From contig NZ_BOOF01000039.1 in NCBI RefSeq assembly GCF_016863095.1, positions 1-64,000 of the forward strand: a DNA stretch of 64,000 bases. The letters run 5' to 3'. Positions 6,870 to 15,900 of the stretch are shown here, in pieces. The position numbers were made by a program, and so were the translations under genes. Under the pieces are notes generated by a model. The model saw only the letters and a list, made by a program, of their open reading frames with translations. It was not told where the DNA came from and ran no database searches. How positions within the stretch are numbered: position 1 is the stretch's first letter; every line of letters begins with the position of its first letter. This DNA comes from Microbispora siamensis. GTDB taxonomy: Bacteria > Actinomycetota > Actinomycetes > Streptosporangiales > Streptosporangiaceae.

Positions 6870-8636
6870 ATGAGTTCAGCGATCAGGTTGACCGCGGGCG
6901 CCGGCGTCGTGGCCCTCGGTCTCCTCCTGCCCGGCACCCCCGCCACAGCGGCCCCGAGCCACACGGTCAAGATCACCGTCATGGCCAGCTCCGACATCCA
7001 CGGAAACGCGCTCAACTGGGACTACTACAAGAACGCGGAGTACGACGACAGCGCGCACAACGACGTGGGCCTGGCGAAGATCTCGACGATGGTGTCGAAG
7101 ATCAGGGCCGACCGCGGCGCCGACCACACCCTGCTGTTCGACTCCGGTGACACCCTCCAGGGCACGCCGCTGGACTACTACTACGCCAAGGTCGAGCCGA
7201 TCACCTCGACCGGCGAGGTCCACCCCATGGCGAAGGCCATGAACGCCATCGGGTACGACGCCGTGACGCTGGGCAACCACGAGTTCAACTACGGCCTGCC
7301 GCTGCTCGGCGCGTGGGTCAAGCAGATGAAGGCACCGGTCCTCGGCGCGAACGCCGTCTCCGCGAAGACCGGCCTGCCGGCCTACCAGCCGTTCGTCATC
7401 AAGACCATGAAGGTGAAGGGCGAAAAGCCGATCAAGGTGGGCGTGCTCGGCCTCACCAACCCCGGCGTCGCCATCTGGGACAAGGCGAACGTCGACGGCA
7501 AGCTGAGGTTCCTCGACCTCGTCGAGACCGCCAAGAAGTGGGTGCCGGTCATCCGCGGCCTCGGCGCCGACGTGGTCATGGTCACCGCCCACGCCGGGGA
7601 CAACGGCCTGTCGTCGTACGGCTCCGACCTGCCGGTGGAGAACGCCGCCGCCATGGTCGCCGAGCAGGTGCCCGGCGTCGACGCCGTCCTGTTCGGCCAC
7701 GCGCACAACGACGTGCCGCAGCGCTTCGTCACCAACAAGGTCACCGGGCAGCAGGTGCTGCTGACCGAGCCCAGCAAGTGGGGCCAGCGCCTCAGCGTCG
7801 TCGACTTCACGCTCGCCAAGGAGCGCGGGAAGTGGACGGTGACCGGCAAGTCGTCCACCACGCTCAACACCAACACCGTGGCCGAGGACCCGAAGATCGT
7901 CGCGCTCATGAAGGAGCAGCACGACAAGACCGTCGGCTACGTCAACAAGGTCATCGCGCAGTCCACCCAGGAGCTGTCGGCGGCCGAGTCGCCGTACAAG
8001 GACACGCCGATCCTCGACTACATCCAGAAGGTCCAGACCGACCTCGTCAGCAAGGCCATCGCCGGCACCGCCGACGCCTCGCTGCCCGTGCTGTCGATCG
8101 CCGCGCCGTTCAGCCGCACCGCCGTGTTCCCGGCCGGGCCGGTCAGCGTCCGCGACATGGCCGGGCTGTACGTCTACGACAACACGCTGCTCGGCATCAA
8201 GCTGAACGGCACCCAGATCAAGGACTTCCTGGAGTATTCGGCGAAGTACTTCGCCCAGGTCGCCCCGGGCGCGCCGATCGACCTCGCCACGCTCACCAAC
8301 GCCGGCGGCACGCCCGACTACAACTACGACCAGCTCTCCGGCGTGACGTACGACATCGACATCTCCAAGCCCGTCGGCCAGCGCATCGTCGGCCTGTCCT
8401 ACCAGGGCAAGCCCGTCACCGCCGACCAGCAGTTCGTCGTGGCCATCAACAACTACCGCCAGTCGGGCGGCGGCGGCTTCCCGCACGTCTCGACCGCCCC
8501 GGTGGTCTACAACGCCCAGGTGGAGATCCGCCAGGCGCTGATCGAGTACGCCGCCGCGACCGGCACCATCGACCCGGCGACGTTCGCCGAGGCGAACTGG
8601 AAGCTCGTCCGCGACGGGGTTCCCGTCTTCAAGTAG
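6870..8636 (+). CDS. Secreted 5'-nucleotidase / 2',3'-cyclic phosphodiesterase family (UshA-like)
   Basis: 588 residues with a Sec signal peptide (hydrophobic residues 8-22, cleavage near ATAA). The N-terminal calcineurin-like metallophosphatase domain shows the ordered metal motifs SSDIHGN, DSGDTLQGT, GNHEFNYG, TAHAGDN and FGHAHND. The C-terminal 5'-nucleotidase domain (about residues 330-585) carries the substrate-binding region with NNYRQSGGGGFP. It would release phosphate and nucleosides from extracellular nucleotides. The gene is monocistronic, ending in TAG and followed by a hairpin. Phosphate control would be expected for such enzymes, but I could not identify a convincing PHO box. The exact preference between cyclic and plain nucleotides cannot be read from sequence. 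Confidence 0.93.
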   Translation: MSSAIRLTAGAGVVALGLLLPGTPATAAPSHTVKITVMASSDIHGNALNWDYYKNAEYDDSAHNDVGLAKISTMVSKIRADRGADHTLLFDSGDTLQGTPLDYYYAKVEPITSTGEVHPMAKAMNAIGYDAVTLGNHEFNYGLPLLGAWVKQMKAPVLGANAVSAKTGLPAYQPFVIKTMKVKGEKPIKVGVLGLTNPGVAIWDKANVDGKLRFLDLVETAKKWVPVIRGLGADVVMVTAHAGDNGLSSYGSDLPVENAAAMVAEQVPGVDAVLFGHAHNDVPQRFVTNKVTGQQVLLTEPSKWGQRLSVVDFTLAKERGKWTVTGKSSTTLNTNTVAEDPKIVALMKEQHDKTVGYVNKVIAQSTQELSAAESPYKDTPILDYIQKVQTDLVSKAIAGTADASLPVLSIAAPFSRTAVFPAGPVSVRDMAGLYVYDNTLLGIKLNGTQIKDFLEYSAKYFAQVAPGAPIDLATLTNAGGTPDYNYDQLSGVTYDIDISKPVGQRIVGLSYQGKPVTADQQFVVAINNYRQSGGGGFPHVSTAPVVYNAQVEIRQALIEYAAATGTIDPATFAEANWKLVRDGVPVFK

Positions 8637-8642
8637 TGAGCG

Positions 8643-8669
8643 GGGGTGGTCCGCGTCCCGGGCCACCCC
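8643..8669 (+). terminator. Hairpin after the nucleotidase gene
   Basis: GGGGTGGTCC pairs with GGGCCACCCC (10 bp with one G-T pair) across a 7-base loop, followed by TTCTTCC, six bases after the nucleotidase stop codon. Confidence 0.7.
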
Positions 8670-8777
8670 TTCTTCCTGAGCGGACGTACTCAGTCGATCC
8701 GGGTGATCCCGCTCATGCCCGCGCGCCGGTCCGGCGGCGACACTGACGTGTCCGAACAGCCGGCGGAAAGGATGGCC

Positions 8778-9521
8778 GTGAGCAGAAGCGGGATCGTCTT
8801 TCTCGCGATCGTGTCCACGATCGCGGGGATTGTCCTGGTCTACGTGGTGAACGTGCCGCTGCCGGTGGTCGTCTCACTGGGCTTCGGAGCACTGTGCCTG
8901 CTCTGGCTGATCGTGCTCCTGACGGTGCCGTGGAACCTGTACTTCCAGGCTCACGCGCTGATCCACGAGATACGGATCAGCCGCGAGCGCGGGGTGGAGG
9001 TCTCGCCGGAGCGTGAGGCGGAGGCCCGCCGCATCGCGGTGCGCATGCGCGGGGCGGCCGTCGCCACCCACCTGCTGTCGGCCGCCCTGCTCGCGGTCGT
9101 CACCTACTTCTCCGGCGAGACCGTCGGCTACTACTTCGCCGTCTTCTACCTGATCGCCACGTTCTTCAGGCCCGCCGGGGCCTGGTTCTCCCACCTGCGC
9201 AACCGCATGACCACGATGCTGGAGGAGGTCCGGTATCCGCGCGAGGACGTCGTCACGCTCGTCGAGCGGGTCAAAGCCCTGGAGGGGCGGGCCGAGGAGT
9301 CCGAGGCCAAAGCCGCCGAACTGGCCGAGCGTCTCGACGCCCTCACCTCGGAGACGCGCGCCGGGTTCCACGCGGCCACGGCGCGCGCGGACGACCTCGA
9401 CCGCCGGCTCGACGCGATGGGCAGGAAATTCGAGGACTCCCTCAGCCGCCTCACCGACAACCAGGAGGTCCTCTCGGGCATCAAGGCGTTCCTCCGCCTG
9501 ATCAGATCCGAGACGGCGTAG
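8778..9521 (+). CDS. Membrane protein with a C-terminal coiled coil
   Basis: 247 residues from the GTG at 8778, preceded by GGAAAGG at a spacing of 6; in-frame starts at 8748 (GTG) and 8772 (ATG) are possible. There are four predicted membrane segments: two near the N-terminus (about residues 5-25 and 30-52), and two around 95-115 and 118-135. A long charged region (about 150-235) follows with heptad-like Leu/Ala spacing (LVERVKALEGRAEESEAKAA), typical of a coiled coil. The family and function are unknown. It may scaffold or sense at the membrane. It sits between hairpins, so it is probably transcribed alone. Confidence 0.75.
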   Translation: MSRSGIVFLAIVSTIAGIVLVYVVNVPLPVVVSLGFGALCLLWLIVLLTVPWNLYFQAHALIHEIRISRERGVEVSPEREAEARRIAVRMRGAAVATHLLSAALLAVVTYFSGETVGYYFAVFYLIATFFRPAGAWFSHLRNRMTTMLEEVRYPREDVVTLVERVKALEGRAEESEAKAAELAERLDALTSETRAGFHAATARADDLDRRLDAMGRKFEDSLSRLTDNQEVLSGIKAFLRLIRSETA

Positions 9522-9537
9522 TCCGCGAGATTTCCGG

Positions 9538-9560
9538 GGGGCCCTGTAATCGGGGGCCCC
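9538..9560 (+). terminator. GC hairpin between the coiled-coil gene and the sigma factor gene
   Basis: GGGGCCC (9538-9544) pairs with GGGCCCC (9554-9560) around a 9-base loop, 17 bases after the membrane-protein stop. It lies only 18 bases before the sigma-factor ATG, so it could also affect that gene's translation. Confidence 0.5.
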
Positions 9561-9578
9561 GAAGTGGAACTACTGGGT

Positions 9579-10073
9579 ATGGATGACCCCGAAGAACGCT
9601 TCACCGAGCTGTACGACCGGCATTACCGGAACGTGCTCGGGTACGCGCTGCTCCGCGCCGAACGGCAGTCGGCCGAGGACATCGCGAGCGAGACGTTCCT
9701 GATCGCCTGGCGACGGTTCGCCCAGGTGCCGGAGCACCCCCTGCCGTGGCTCCTCGCCGTCGCCCGCAACCTGCTGCGCAAGCAACGCCACCTCGACATG
9801 CGGCGGCTGCGGCTGACCACGCTGTCTCCGGAAGGGGACGTGGCCGACCAGATCAGCGAACGGCAGGCGGCGCTCGACGCCCTCACCCGCCTTTCCGGTG
9901 CCGACGCTGAGGCCCTGATCCTCACGAGCTGGTACGGCCTCGGCCCCGCCGAGGCGGCGAAGGTCGTCGGATGCTCGGCGCGCACGTTCGCCGTCCGTCT
10001 CCACCGCGCCCGCCGGCGTCTGGCGGACATGCTCAATCCCCCTCAGGCGATCCTCCAGGAGCAGATGCGATGA
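9579..10073 (+). CDS. ECF RNA polymerase sigma factor
   Basis: 164 residues from ATG 9579; a GTG at 9564 adds five residues, and neither start has a strong ribosome site. Region 2 (about residues 5-75) reads ELYDRHYRNVLGYALLRAER with SAEDIASETFLIAWRRF. Region 4 (about 105-155) has the helix-turn-helix around GLGPAEAAKVVGCSARTFAV. The stop overlaps the next start by 4 bp (ATGA), so the pair is translationally coupled. ECF sigma factors paired with CU044_5270-type proteins are common in actinomycetes, and the partner may act as its membrane-bound regulator. The target regulon is unknown. Confidence 0.88.
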   Translation: MDDPEERFTELYDRHYRNVLGYALLRAERQSAEDIASETFLIAWRRFAQVPEHPLPWLLAVARNLLRKQRHLDMRRLRLTTLSPEGDVADQISERQAALDALTRLSGADAEALILTSWYGLGPAEAAKVVGCSARTFAVRLHRARRRLADMLNPPQAILQEQMR

Positions 10074-11074
10074 ACACCGACGAACTGATCCGTGCCCTGC
10101 GGCCCGACGATCTTCTCGACGAGACCTACCACCGCCGCCGCGAGGCCGACCTCGCCCGAATCTTCGCCGACCTTCCCGCCCGCCGGCCCTCGTCCGTACG
10201 GGCCCGGCTGGTGCTCGCGGGTGCGGCGGCGGCCGGGTTCGCCGTGGTGGCGGTCCCGGCCGTCGTGGCCGGTGTCGCGGTGTCCCACAAGGCGGAGGAG
10301 CCGGCGGGGAGCCGCGTCGCCTCCGCGCCGCCGAGCCGCGCGACGCCCCTCGTGACGCTCGACGCACGGTCGTTCCTCCTGGCGGGCGCGGACAACGCCG
10401 CCCGTGCGGACGGGAAGGCGGGCCGCTTCTGGTACAGCCGGCAGCGGACCTACGAGCCGCGGCCGTCGGGCCGGATCCTCGTCTCCACCACCGAGACCTG
10501 GTACGACGGCGCCACCGGCAGGGGCCGCATGACGACCGGCCCGGACATCGAGGTCGGCGCGGGCGAGGGCGCCCGGAGGGCGAAGCCCACGCCCAGGACG
10601 CAGGACTTCAGGATGAAGCTGCAGTTGAACATCGGCGGCGAGGACCTGTCCCAGGACGACCTCTGGCGGCTGCCCCGGGAGGTCGAGGGCCTGCGCCGCT
10701 GGCTCGCGGCCCACCGGCGCGACGAGCCGAACGTGGACTTCACGTTCTGGATGACGCGACTGATGCTCTCCTCCCCGACCACTCCGGCGACCCGGGCCGC
10801 GATGCTGCGGATCCTCGCCGACCAACCGGGTCTGAGGCTGGAGCGGGGCGTGACCGACCCGATCGGCCGTCCCGGCGCCGCGGTCGTCTCCGCCGACGGT
10901 GCGAACCGCCTGATCGTCGACGAGTCGGGGGCGCGCCTGCTCGCGGAGGAGTACAACGGCCCGGACAGAGGGGAAAGGCGCGCCGGGCGCACCGTCTACC
11001 CGGGCGCGCGCAAGGGCGAGAAGACCGTGTACGAAGCCTCGGGCTGGACCGACGAGATCGGCGACCGACCGTAG
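10070..11074 (+). CDS. CU044_5270-family membrane-anchored protein (putative sigma regulator)
   Basis: 334 residues. A short N-terminal cytoplasmic segment (residues 1-45, acidic then Arg-rich) precedes one membrane helix (about 46-70). A roughly 260-residue extracytoplasmic region follows, with WYSRQRTYEP, TTETWYDGATG and a late GRTVYPGARKG region, as in the CU044_5270 family. The gene starts inside the sigma-factor stop codon. This topology, with a small cytosolic part, one helix and an external domain, fits an anti-sigma factor or a surface sensor for the upstream sigma factor. No ZAS zinc motif (HxxxCxxC) is seen in the cytosolic part. The role is therefore an inference from gene pairing. 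Confidence 0.78.
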   Translation: MNTDELIRALRPDDLLDETYHRRREADLARIFADLPARRPSSVRARLVLAGAAAAGFAVVAVPAVVAGVAVSHKAEEPAGSRVASAPPSRATPLVTLDARSFLLAGADNAARADGKAGRFWYSRQRTYEPRPSGRILVSTTETWYDGATGRGRMTTGPDIEVGAGEGARRAKPTPRTQDFRMKLQLNIGGEDLSQDDLWRLPREVEGLRRWLAAHRRDEPNVDFTFWMTRLMLSSPTTPATRAAMLRILADQPGLRLERGVTDPIGRPGAAVVSADGANRLIVDESGARLLAEEYNGPDRGERRAGRTVYPGARKGEKTVYEASGWTDEIGDRP

Positions 11075-11077
11075 GCT

Positions 11078-11102
11078 ACGAACCGGAAATTCCGGATTTC
11101 GT
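11078..11102 (+). terminator. Hairpin downstream of the sigma/CU044 operon, upstream of the nuclease operon
   Basis: ACGAA-CCGGAA pairs with TTCCGG-(AT)-TTCGT, an 11-bp stem with a 2-base bulge, four bases after the stop at 11074. It ends the upstream operon or acts as an operator for the nuclease operon that starts at 11177. Confidence 0.5.
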
Positions 11103-11176
11103 GCACGGTCCTGCCACTGCCCGATACCCTCTGCCGGGTCGAGATTGTTGGATCTTCAACGACAGGCGGGAACGGC

Positions 11177-12247
11177 GTGGCACGCTCGTGGCGGGAACTT
11201 CCCACGGGCCGGGTCGTGCACCTGCACGCTGGCGGGGACGTGCGCCTGCACGGCGACCCGGATGCCGTCGCGCTGGCGCTCGAGCCCCTGCCCGATGACG
11301 CGCCTGCGCTGGTCACCTACGTCCCCCGCTCTGCCGGGACCCCCGCGGACGTGGTCGCCGACGTGCTGGGGGAACTGGAGGCCGCCGCGCTGGCGATGTT
11401 CCCCGCCTGGCTGCCCGAGGCGGACGGCATCACCGGATCCGGCGGCGCGGCCGTCCCCGCCGTTCGTGCCCTCGCCCTGCGTACGGGCTCCGCCACCAGG
11501 CACTTCGCGCCCTTCCTCGCGCATCTGGCGGAACGCGCCCTGCGGGGTGAGGCCCGGGGAACCTTCCCGCCCGAGATCCGTGCCGCCGGGCTGGCCCGGG
11601 TGCTCCGCGCGGGCTACCGGCGGCCGGAGGCCGCGATCCTCGTGCGGATGCCGTACGAGCTCTGCCCGTCCGCGGAGGAGGTGCTGGTCGCGGCGTGCGA
11701 ATGGCTGGCCCACCACGGCGGGTTCGGCGTCTGGCTCACCGGGCCGCCGCCGCGCTTTGTCGACCGGATCGAGACCGTGGCCGCCCCGATCCCCGACGAG
11801 GTGGCGGCGCTCGTCCGCGACATCGAGCCCGGCGGCGCCGAGGAATCCCCGCTGCCGGCGCTCACCTTTCCGCCTCTCGCCGGAGTGCCGCACCCGGCCA
11901 GCGCCGCCGAGCGGCGATTGGAGGCGGCCCTGTCGCCGTGCGCCTGGGCGGCGGGCCGCGAGTGGAACCAGCTTCACGCCTCAGGGCCGCTCAGCAACCC
12001 GATCCGCGTCGACCTGCTCTGGCGCGCCGAGCGATGCGTGATCGAGATCGACGGGCCCGAGCATCTCAGGCCGCTCCGCCTCGCCGCGGACAGACAGCGC
12101 GACCTGCGCCTCCGCCGGGACGGCTACGCCGTCCGCCGCTTCACGAACGAGCAGGTGCTGGAACGCCTCGGCACCGTGCTCGCCGAGTTGGAGCGCTTCC
12201 TCCACCAGTGCCATCATGGAACGCTCGAAGGGTCACTCCATGCCTGA
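11177..12247 (+). CDS. DUF559/Vsr-like endonuclease-domain protein, first gene of a three-gene cassette
   Basis: 356 residues from the GTG at 11177. Residues 1-235 form an uncharacterised Ala/Pro/Leu-rich region. Residues 240-342 resemble the DUF559 (very-short-patch-repair-like) nuclease fold. The PD-(D/E)XK-type residues appear in order: Glu 245/249 in the first helix, VDLLW with Asp 279, VIEIDGPEH with Glu 290, Asp 292 and His 296. A DxQRDLRLRRDGYAVRRFT strand-helix region follows. All expected catalytic positions are intact, so activity as a DNA nuclease or nickase is likely. The 3' end overlaps the next gene by 8 bp, implying co-translation with the winged-helix and ATPase genes. Such linkage suggests a DNA-targeting complex, perhaps anti-phage defence (inference). 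Confidence 0.8.
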   Translation: MARSWRELPTGRVVHLHAGGDVRLHGDPDAVALALEPLPDDAPALVTYVPRSAGTPADVVADVLGELEAAALAMFPAWLPEADGITGSGGAAVPAVRALALRTGSATRHFAPFLAHLAERALRGEARGTFPPEIRAAGLARVLRAGYRRPEAAILVRMPYELCPSAEEVLVAACEWLAHHGGFGVWLTGPPPRFVDRIETVAAPIPDEVAALVRDIEPGGAEESPLPALTFPPLAGVPHPASAAERRLEAALSPCAWAAGREWNQLHASGPLSNPIRVDLLWRAERCVIEIDGPEHLRPLRLAADRQRDLRLRRDGYAVRRFTNEQVLERLGTVLAELERFLHQCHHGTLEGSLHA

Positions 12248-12980
12248 CAACGCCCTCTCTCAACGTGAGACCGCCATCCTCTTGCTGCTCATGGCCGAGG
12301 CCCGCGAATTTACGAACCCCGAGCTTGATAAGCAGTTCGGCCTGGAGATCAGCAAGACCGAACGCCAGCACCTGCACCAGCTCAAGTTGATCGAGGTTGG
12401 GAAGAGAGGGCAGGCGTTCACGCACGCGTTGACGGACGACGGCTGGGCCAGAGCGGCCGAGATCTTCCGCGAGGGCGTCCCCAGGTCCAGCCGTCTCGCG
12501 GCACGGGCACTCGAAGCGGTTGTCCGGGCCCTGGTCTCCGGCCTTCAGCGGTACATGGAGCGAACTGACAGCCGTCTCGCCGAGATCTTCGGGCGGGAGG
12601 AGGACCTCCCCCCGGCGACCACCGCGGCACCGGTTGACCGGCCGTCCGCCGCTGAGGTGGCGGCAGCACCGATCGCGATCCTGGAGACGTCGGTTGCGAG
12701 AGAGCCCGCGCGCCCGTCCGAGGACGTCGAGACGATGATCCGCAAGGCGTACGCGCAGCTCGCCGACAAGCCGAACGCCTGGGTCAGCCTGACCCGGCTG
12801 CGTCCGCTGCTCGGCGACGCCCCCAGGGCCGAGGTCGACGCCACCCTCCGCCGGATGATCGCCCTGCCCGACGTGCGTCTCGTTCCCTGGGAGAGCCAGA
12901 AGAGCCTGTCTCAGGAGGATCGCGACGCCGCGGTGATCATCGGCGACCAGCCCAAGCACCGCATTCTGATCGGAGCATGA
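12240..12980 (+). CDS. Two-winged-helix protein, second gene of the nuclease-ATPase cassette
   Basis: 246 residues from ATG 12240, which follows GAAGGG at a spacing of 7; an ATG at 12216 is less likely. Residues 5-75 look like a winged-helix domain: SQRETAILLLLMAEAREFTN, then a recognition-like segment and a wing near GKRGQAFTHALTDDG. Residues 85-118 are helical and residues 120-160 are a Pro/Ala linker. Residues 162-246 form a second compact domain (AWVSLTRLRPLLGDAPRAEV, then SQKSLSQEDRDAAVIIG and a terminal KHRILIGA), also winged-helix-like. There is no enzymatic motif. It overlaps the nuclease gene by 8 bp and the ATPase gene by 4 bp. It probably bridges DNA and the ATPase, or represses the operon. 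I do not know a named family. Confidence 0.75.
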   Translation: MPDNALSQRETAILLLLMAEAREFTNPELDKQFGLEISKTERQHLHQLKLIEVGKRGQAFTHALTDDGWARAAEIFREGVPRSSRLAARALEAVVRALVSGLQRYMERTDSRLAEIFGREEDLPPATTAAPVDRPSAAEVAAAPIAILETSVAREPARPSEDVETMIRKAYAQLADKPNAWVSLTRLRPLLGDAPRAEVDATLRRMIALPDVRLVPWESQKSLSQEDRDAAVIIGDQPKHRILIGA

Positions 12981-15900
12981 TGGCAGGCAAGGAACTGGAC
13001 GCTCTGGCGGCGCTGCGGTTCAACTACGCGAAGGTCCCGGACGATGTCTGGCGACCGCTGCCGTTCCACGTCGGTGCTCTGCATCGGCAGACCGCACGGG
13101 CCATCCTCGACGGCTTCATCGAGGCCGAGGAGAGCTCCGACGCGAGTCCCATCGGCCTCGTGATCCAGGGACAGCGAGGCGCGGGCAAGACGCACCTCCT
13201 CGGCTGGGTCCGTCAGAAGGTGCACGAGGAGGACGGCTACTTCTTCCTGGTAAGCCTGCTCGACGCCAGGAGCTTCTGGGAGAGCGTGCTGCTCTCCATG
13301 CTGGACAGCCTTTCGCGGCCGATACCGGGATCGGGGACCCAGCTCAAGGAACTGCTCTGGCGGCTCTGCCTGCTGGCCGAGGTGCCGGAGGAGACGCGCC
13401 AGTCGCTGATCGGCGAGGCACCGCTCTCCCGGCAGGACCTGGACGTCTTCGTGCACGCTCTTCGCCGATACGACCGGCACGTCGGCCGCGACGCCCAGGA
13501 CGTCGCGAGGGCGCTCGCCCTGCGCGCGTCCAGCGATCTGGCCGCTCAGGACGCCGGGGATGCATATCTGGCATGCGCGGCGGAAGGAGAGCCTGGTGAG
13601 CGGGCAGGCTGGGGTTTCACCACGATCGCGAAGTCTCCACAGGAGATCGTCAGGGACCTGTCCCGCCTGGTGGCGCTGACCGGGCCTTCCGTCATCGCCG
13701 TGGACCAGATCGACGTGCTGCTCGCGCAGTCGTCCATCTCGTTGACGGAAGAACTCAAGGAGTCCTGGCAGCAGGCGCTGATTCTCGAACGGATCGCGGG
13801 CGGCCTGATGAACCTTCGTGAGGTGACCCGGCGCACGCTGACCGTGCTCTCGTGCCTTCCGACAACGTGGACCCTCATCGAGACGAGGGCCATCGACACT
13901 GTCCAGGACCGCTTCCGGGTGACCACTCCGCTCCACACCATTCCAGACACGCAAACCGGCATCGCGCTGATCGAGAAGCGGTTCAGTGCGCAGTACGGGA
14001 CGGTGGGGTTCACGCCGCCTTATCCGACGTGGCCGGTGAAGCCGGAGGCGTTCGAGGAGGCGTACCAGTACACCCCTCGCCAGTTGCTCATCCGGATCGA
14101 CACGCATGTGCGGTCGTGCCTGGCGAGCGGGCAGGTCACGGAGCTGGAACGGCTGACCGGCTCCGAGTCACGCAAGGTCGATCGCGTCCCTCCGCCGCAG
14201 AAGCAGGAACCCGACTTCAGCGCGCTCGACAGGCGGTTCGCGGAGTTGCGGCAGCGGGCGGACGTGGTGGAGGCGCTGGACCCGATCACGGAGGACGCCG
14301 TGATGCCGGGACTGCTGTCGGCCGGGCTGTCCGCCTGGATCGCCGAGCAGGGCGATGACGGGCGCCTGTTCACCCAGGACCCGCCCCCGAGCACGAAGCC
14401 GCCCCTCCACGCCCGCCTGCGGCGGACCCTGGACGAGGCGACGGAGAACGAGGCCCACTGGTGCTTCCGGGCCATCTCCGCGTCCCATCACATCGCCGCG
14501 CTCAACCGGCTGAAGGCCGCGTCCACGGCGGCCGGGCTCGACGAGCGGATACCCGCGCGCAAGCTGTTCGTGCTCAGGAACCAGAGCTGGGCCAAGGGAC
14601 CGGTCACCCAGGAGACCCTGGCCGCCTTCGAGCAGGCGGGCGGCCGTGTCCTCCAGGTCGAGGAGGACGACCTGAGGATCTTCTCGGCGCTTCGCACCCT
14701 GCTGGTCGAAAACCCGGCGGACCTCCAGGCATGGCTCGTCTCCCGCAAGCCGACGAGCGAGGTGAAGCTGTTCGCCGAGGCGCTGAGCGACGCGGCCGTT
14801 CCACGCGTGTCCGATGCCGGGAGCAGGTCCTCCAAGGCGACCCGGTCGCCGGACCGCCCCCGGCGCACCGCCAATCCCGACCGGCACCTGCTCCAACGGC
14901 AGGTCGTGCCGCGGCTCGCGCCGCTCCCGGTGGCCGGCGCGCCGTCCCCGGCCCCCGTTGACACGCCTTCCCCGGCCTCCGACGCTGCGCCTTCCCCTGC
15001 CCCCGACACCGACGCTGCGCCGCTACCGGCCTCCGGGACCGCGCCTTCGCCGGCCTCCGGCGGTGTGCCGGAACCGGTCGGTACGGGCGTCGCGTTTTCC
15101 GGCGGCCTGGGTCTCGGCCCGGCCGTTCCCGATCTGCAGGTCTGGCCACCGTTGCCCTCCCCCGAGGCATCTGCGGCCGTGGAGATGCCGGTCGAGGCGC
15201 CGTCCGCGGAGGGGTCGGCGACGGAGACGCCGCCCGTTCCTCAGCCGCGCAGGCCGCACCCGTCGGACGAGGCCCCTTCGGACGAGGCCCCGGCGCCTCC
15301 GTACCTGACGATCGGGGCGGCGACCTCGGACGACCGGCCGGTACGGATCCCGCTGGAGACCCTGCGCAAGCACACCGCGATCTTCGCCGGCTCCGGCTCC
15401 GGCAAGACGGTGCTGATCCGCCGTCTCGTGGAGGAGTGCGCCCTCCAGGGGGTCTCGGCGATCGTCCTCGACGCCAACAACGACCTCGCGCGGCTCGGCG
15501 ACCGGTGGCCGGAGCCACCCGCGGAGTGGGGCGAGGGCGACGCGGCCAGGGCCGACGACTACCTGGCGAACACCGACGTGGTCGTCTGGACGCCGCGCAA
15601 GGAGTCGGGACGCCCGCTGAGCTTCCAGCCGCTGCCCGACTTCGGCAGCGTCGCCGACGACCCGGACGAGTTCGGCGAGGCGGTGGACGCCGCCCTCGCC
15701 GCGCTCGTGCCCCGGGCGAAGCTGGAGACCAAGACGGCCAGGGCCCATCTCGGGCAGGCGGTGCTGCGCGAGGCCGTCGCCCACTACGGACGGCGCGGCG
15801 GCACGGGCTTGGCCGGCCTGATCGCCCTGCTCGACGACCTGCCGGACGGCGTGAGCAGTCTGGAGGGCGCGGCCAGGCTCGCCACCGAGATGGCCCAGCA

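Noticed and set aside
6876-8666. 596-codon minus-strand frame opposite the nucleotidase
   Set aside because: Composition is Asp/Gly/Val/Arg-rich without motifs, while the plus strand has every metallophosphatase motif.
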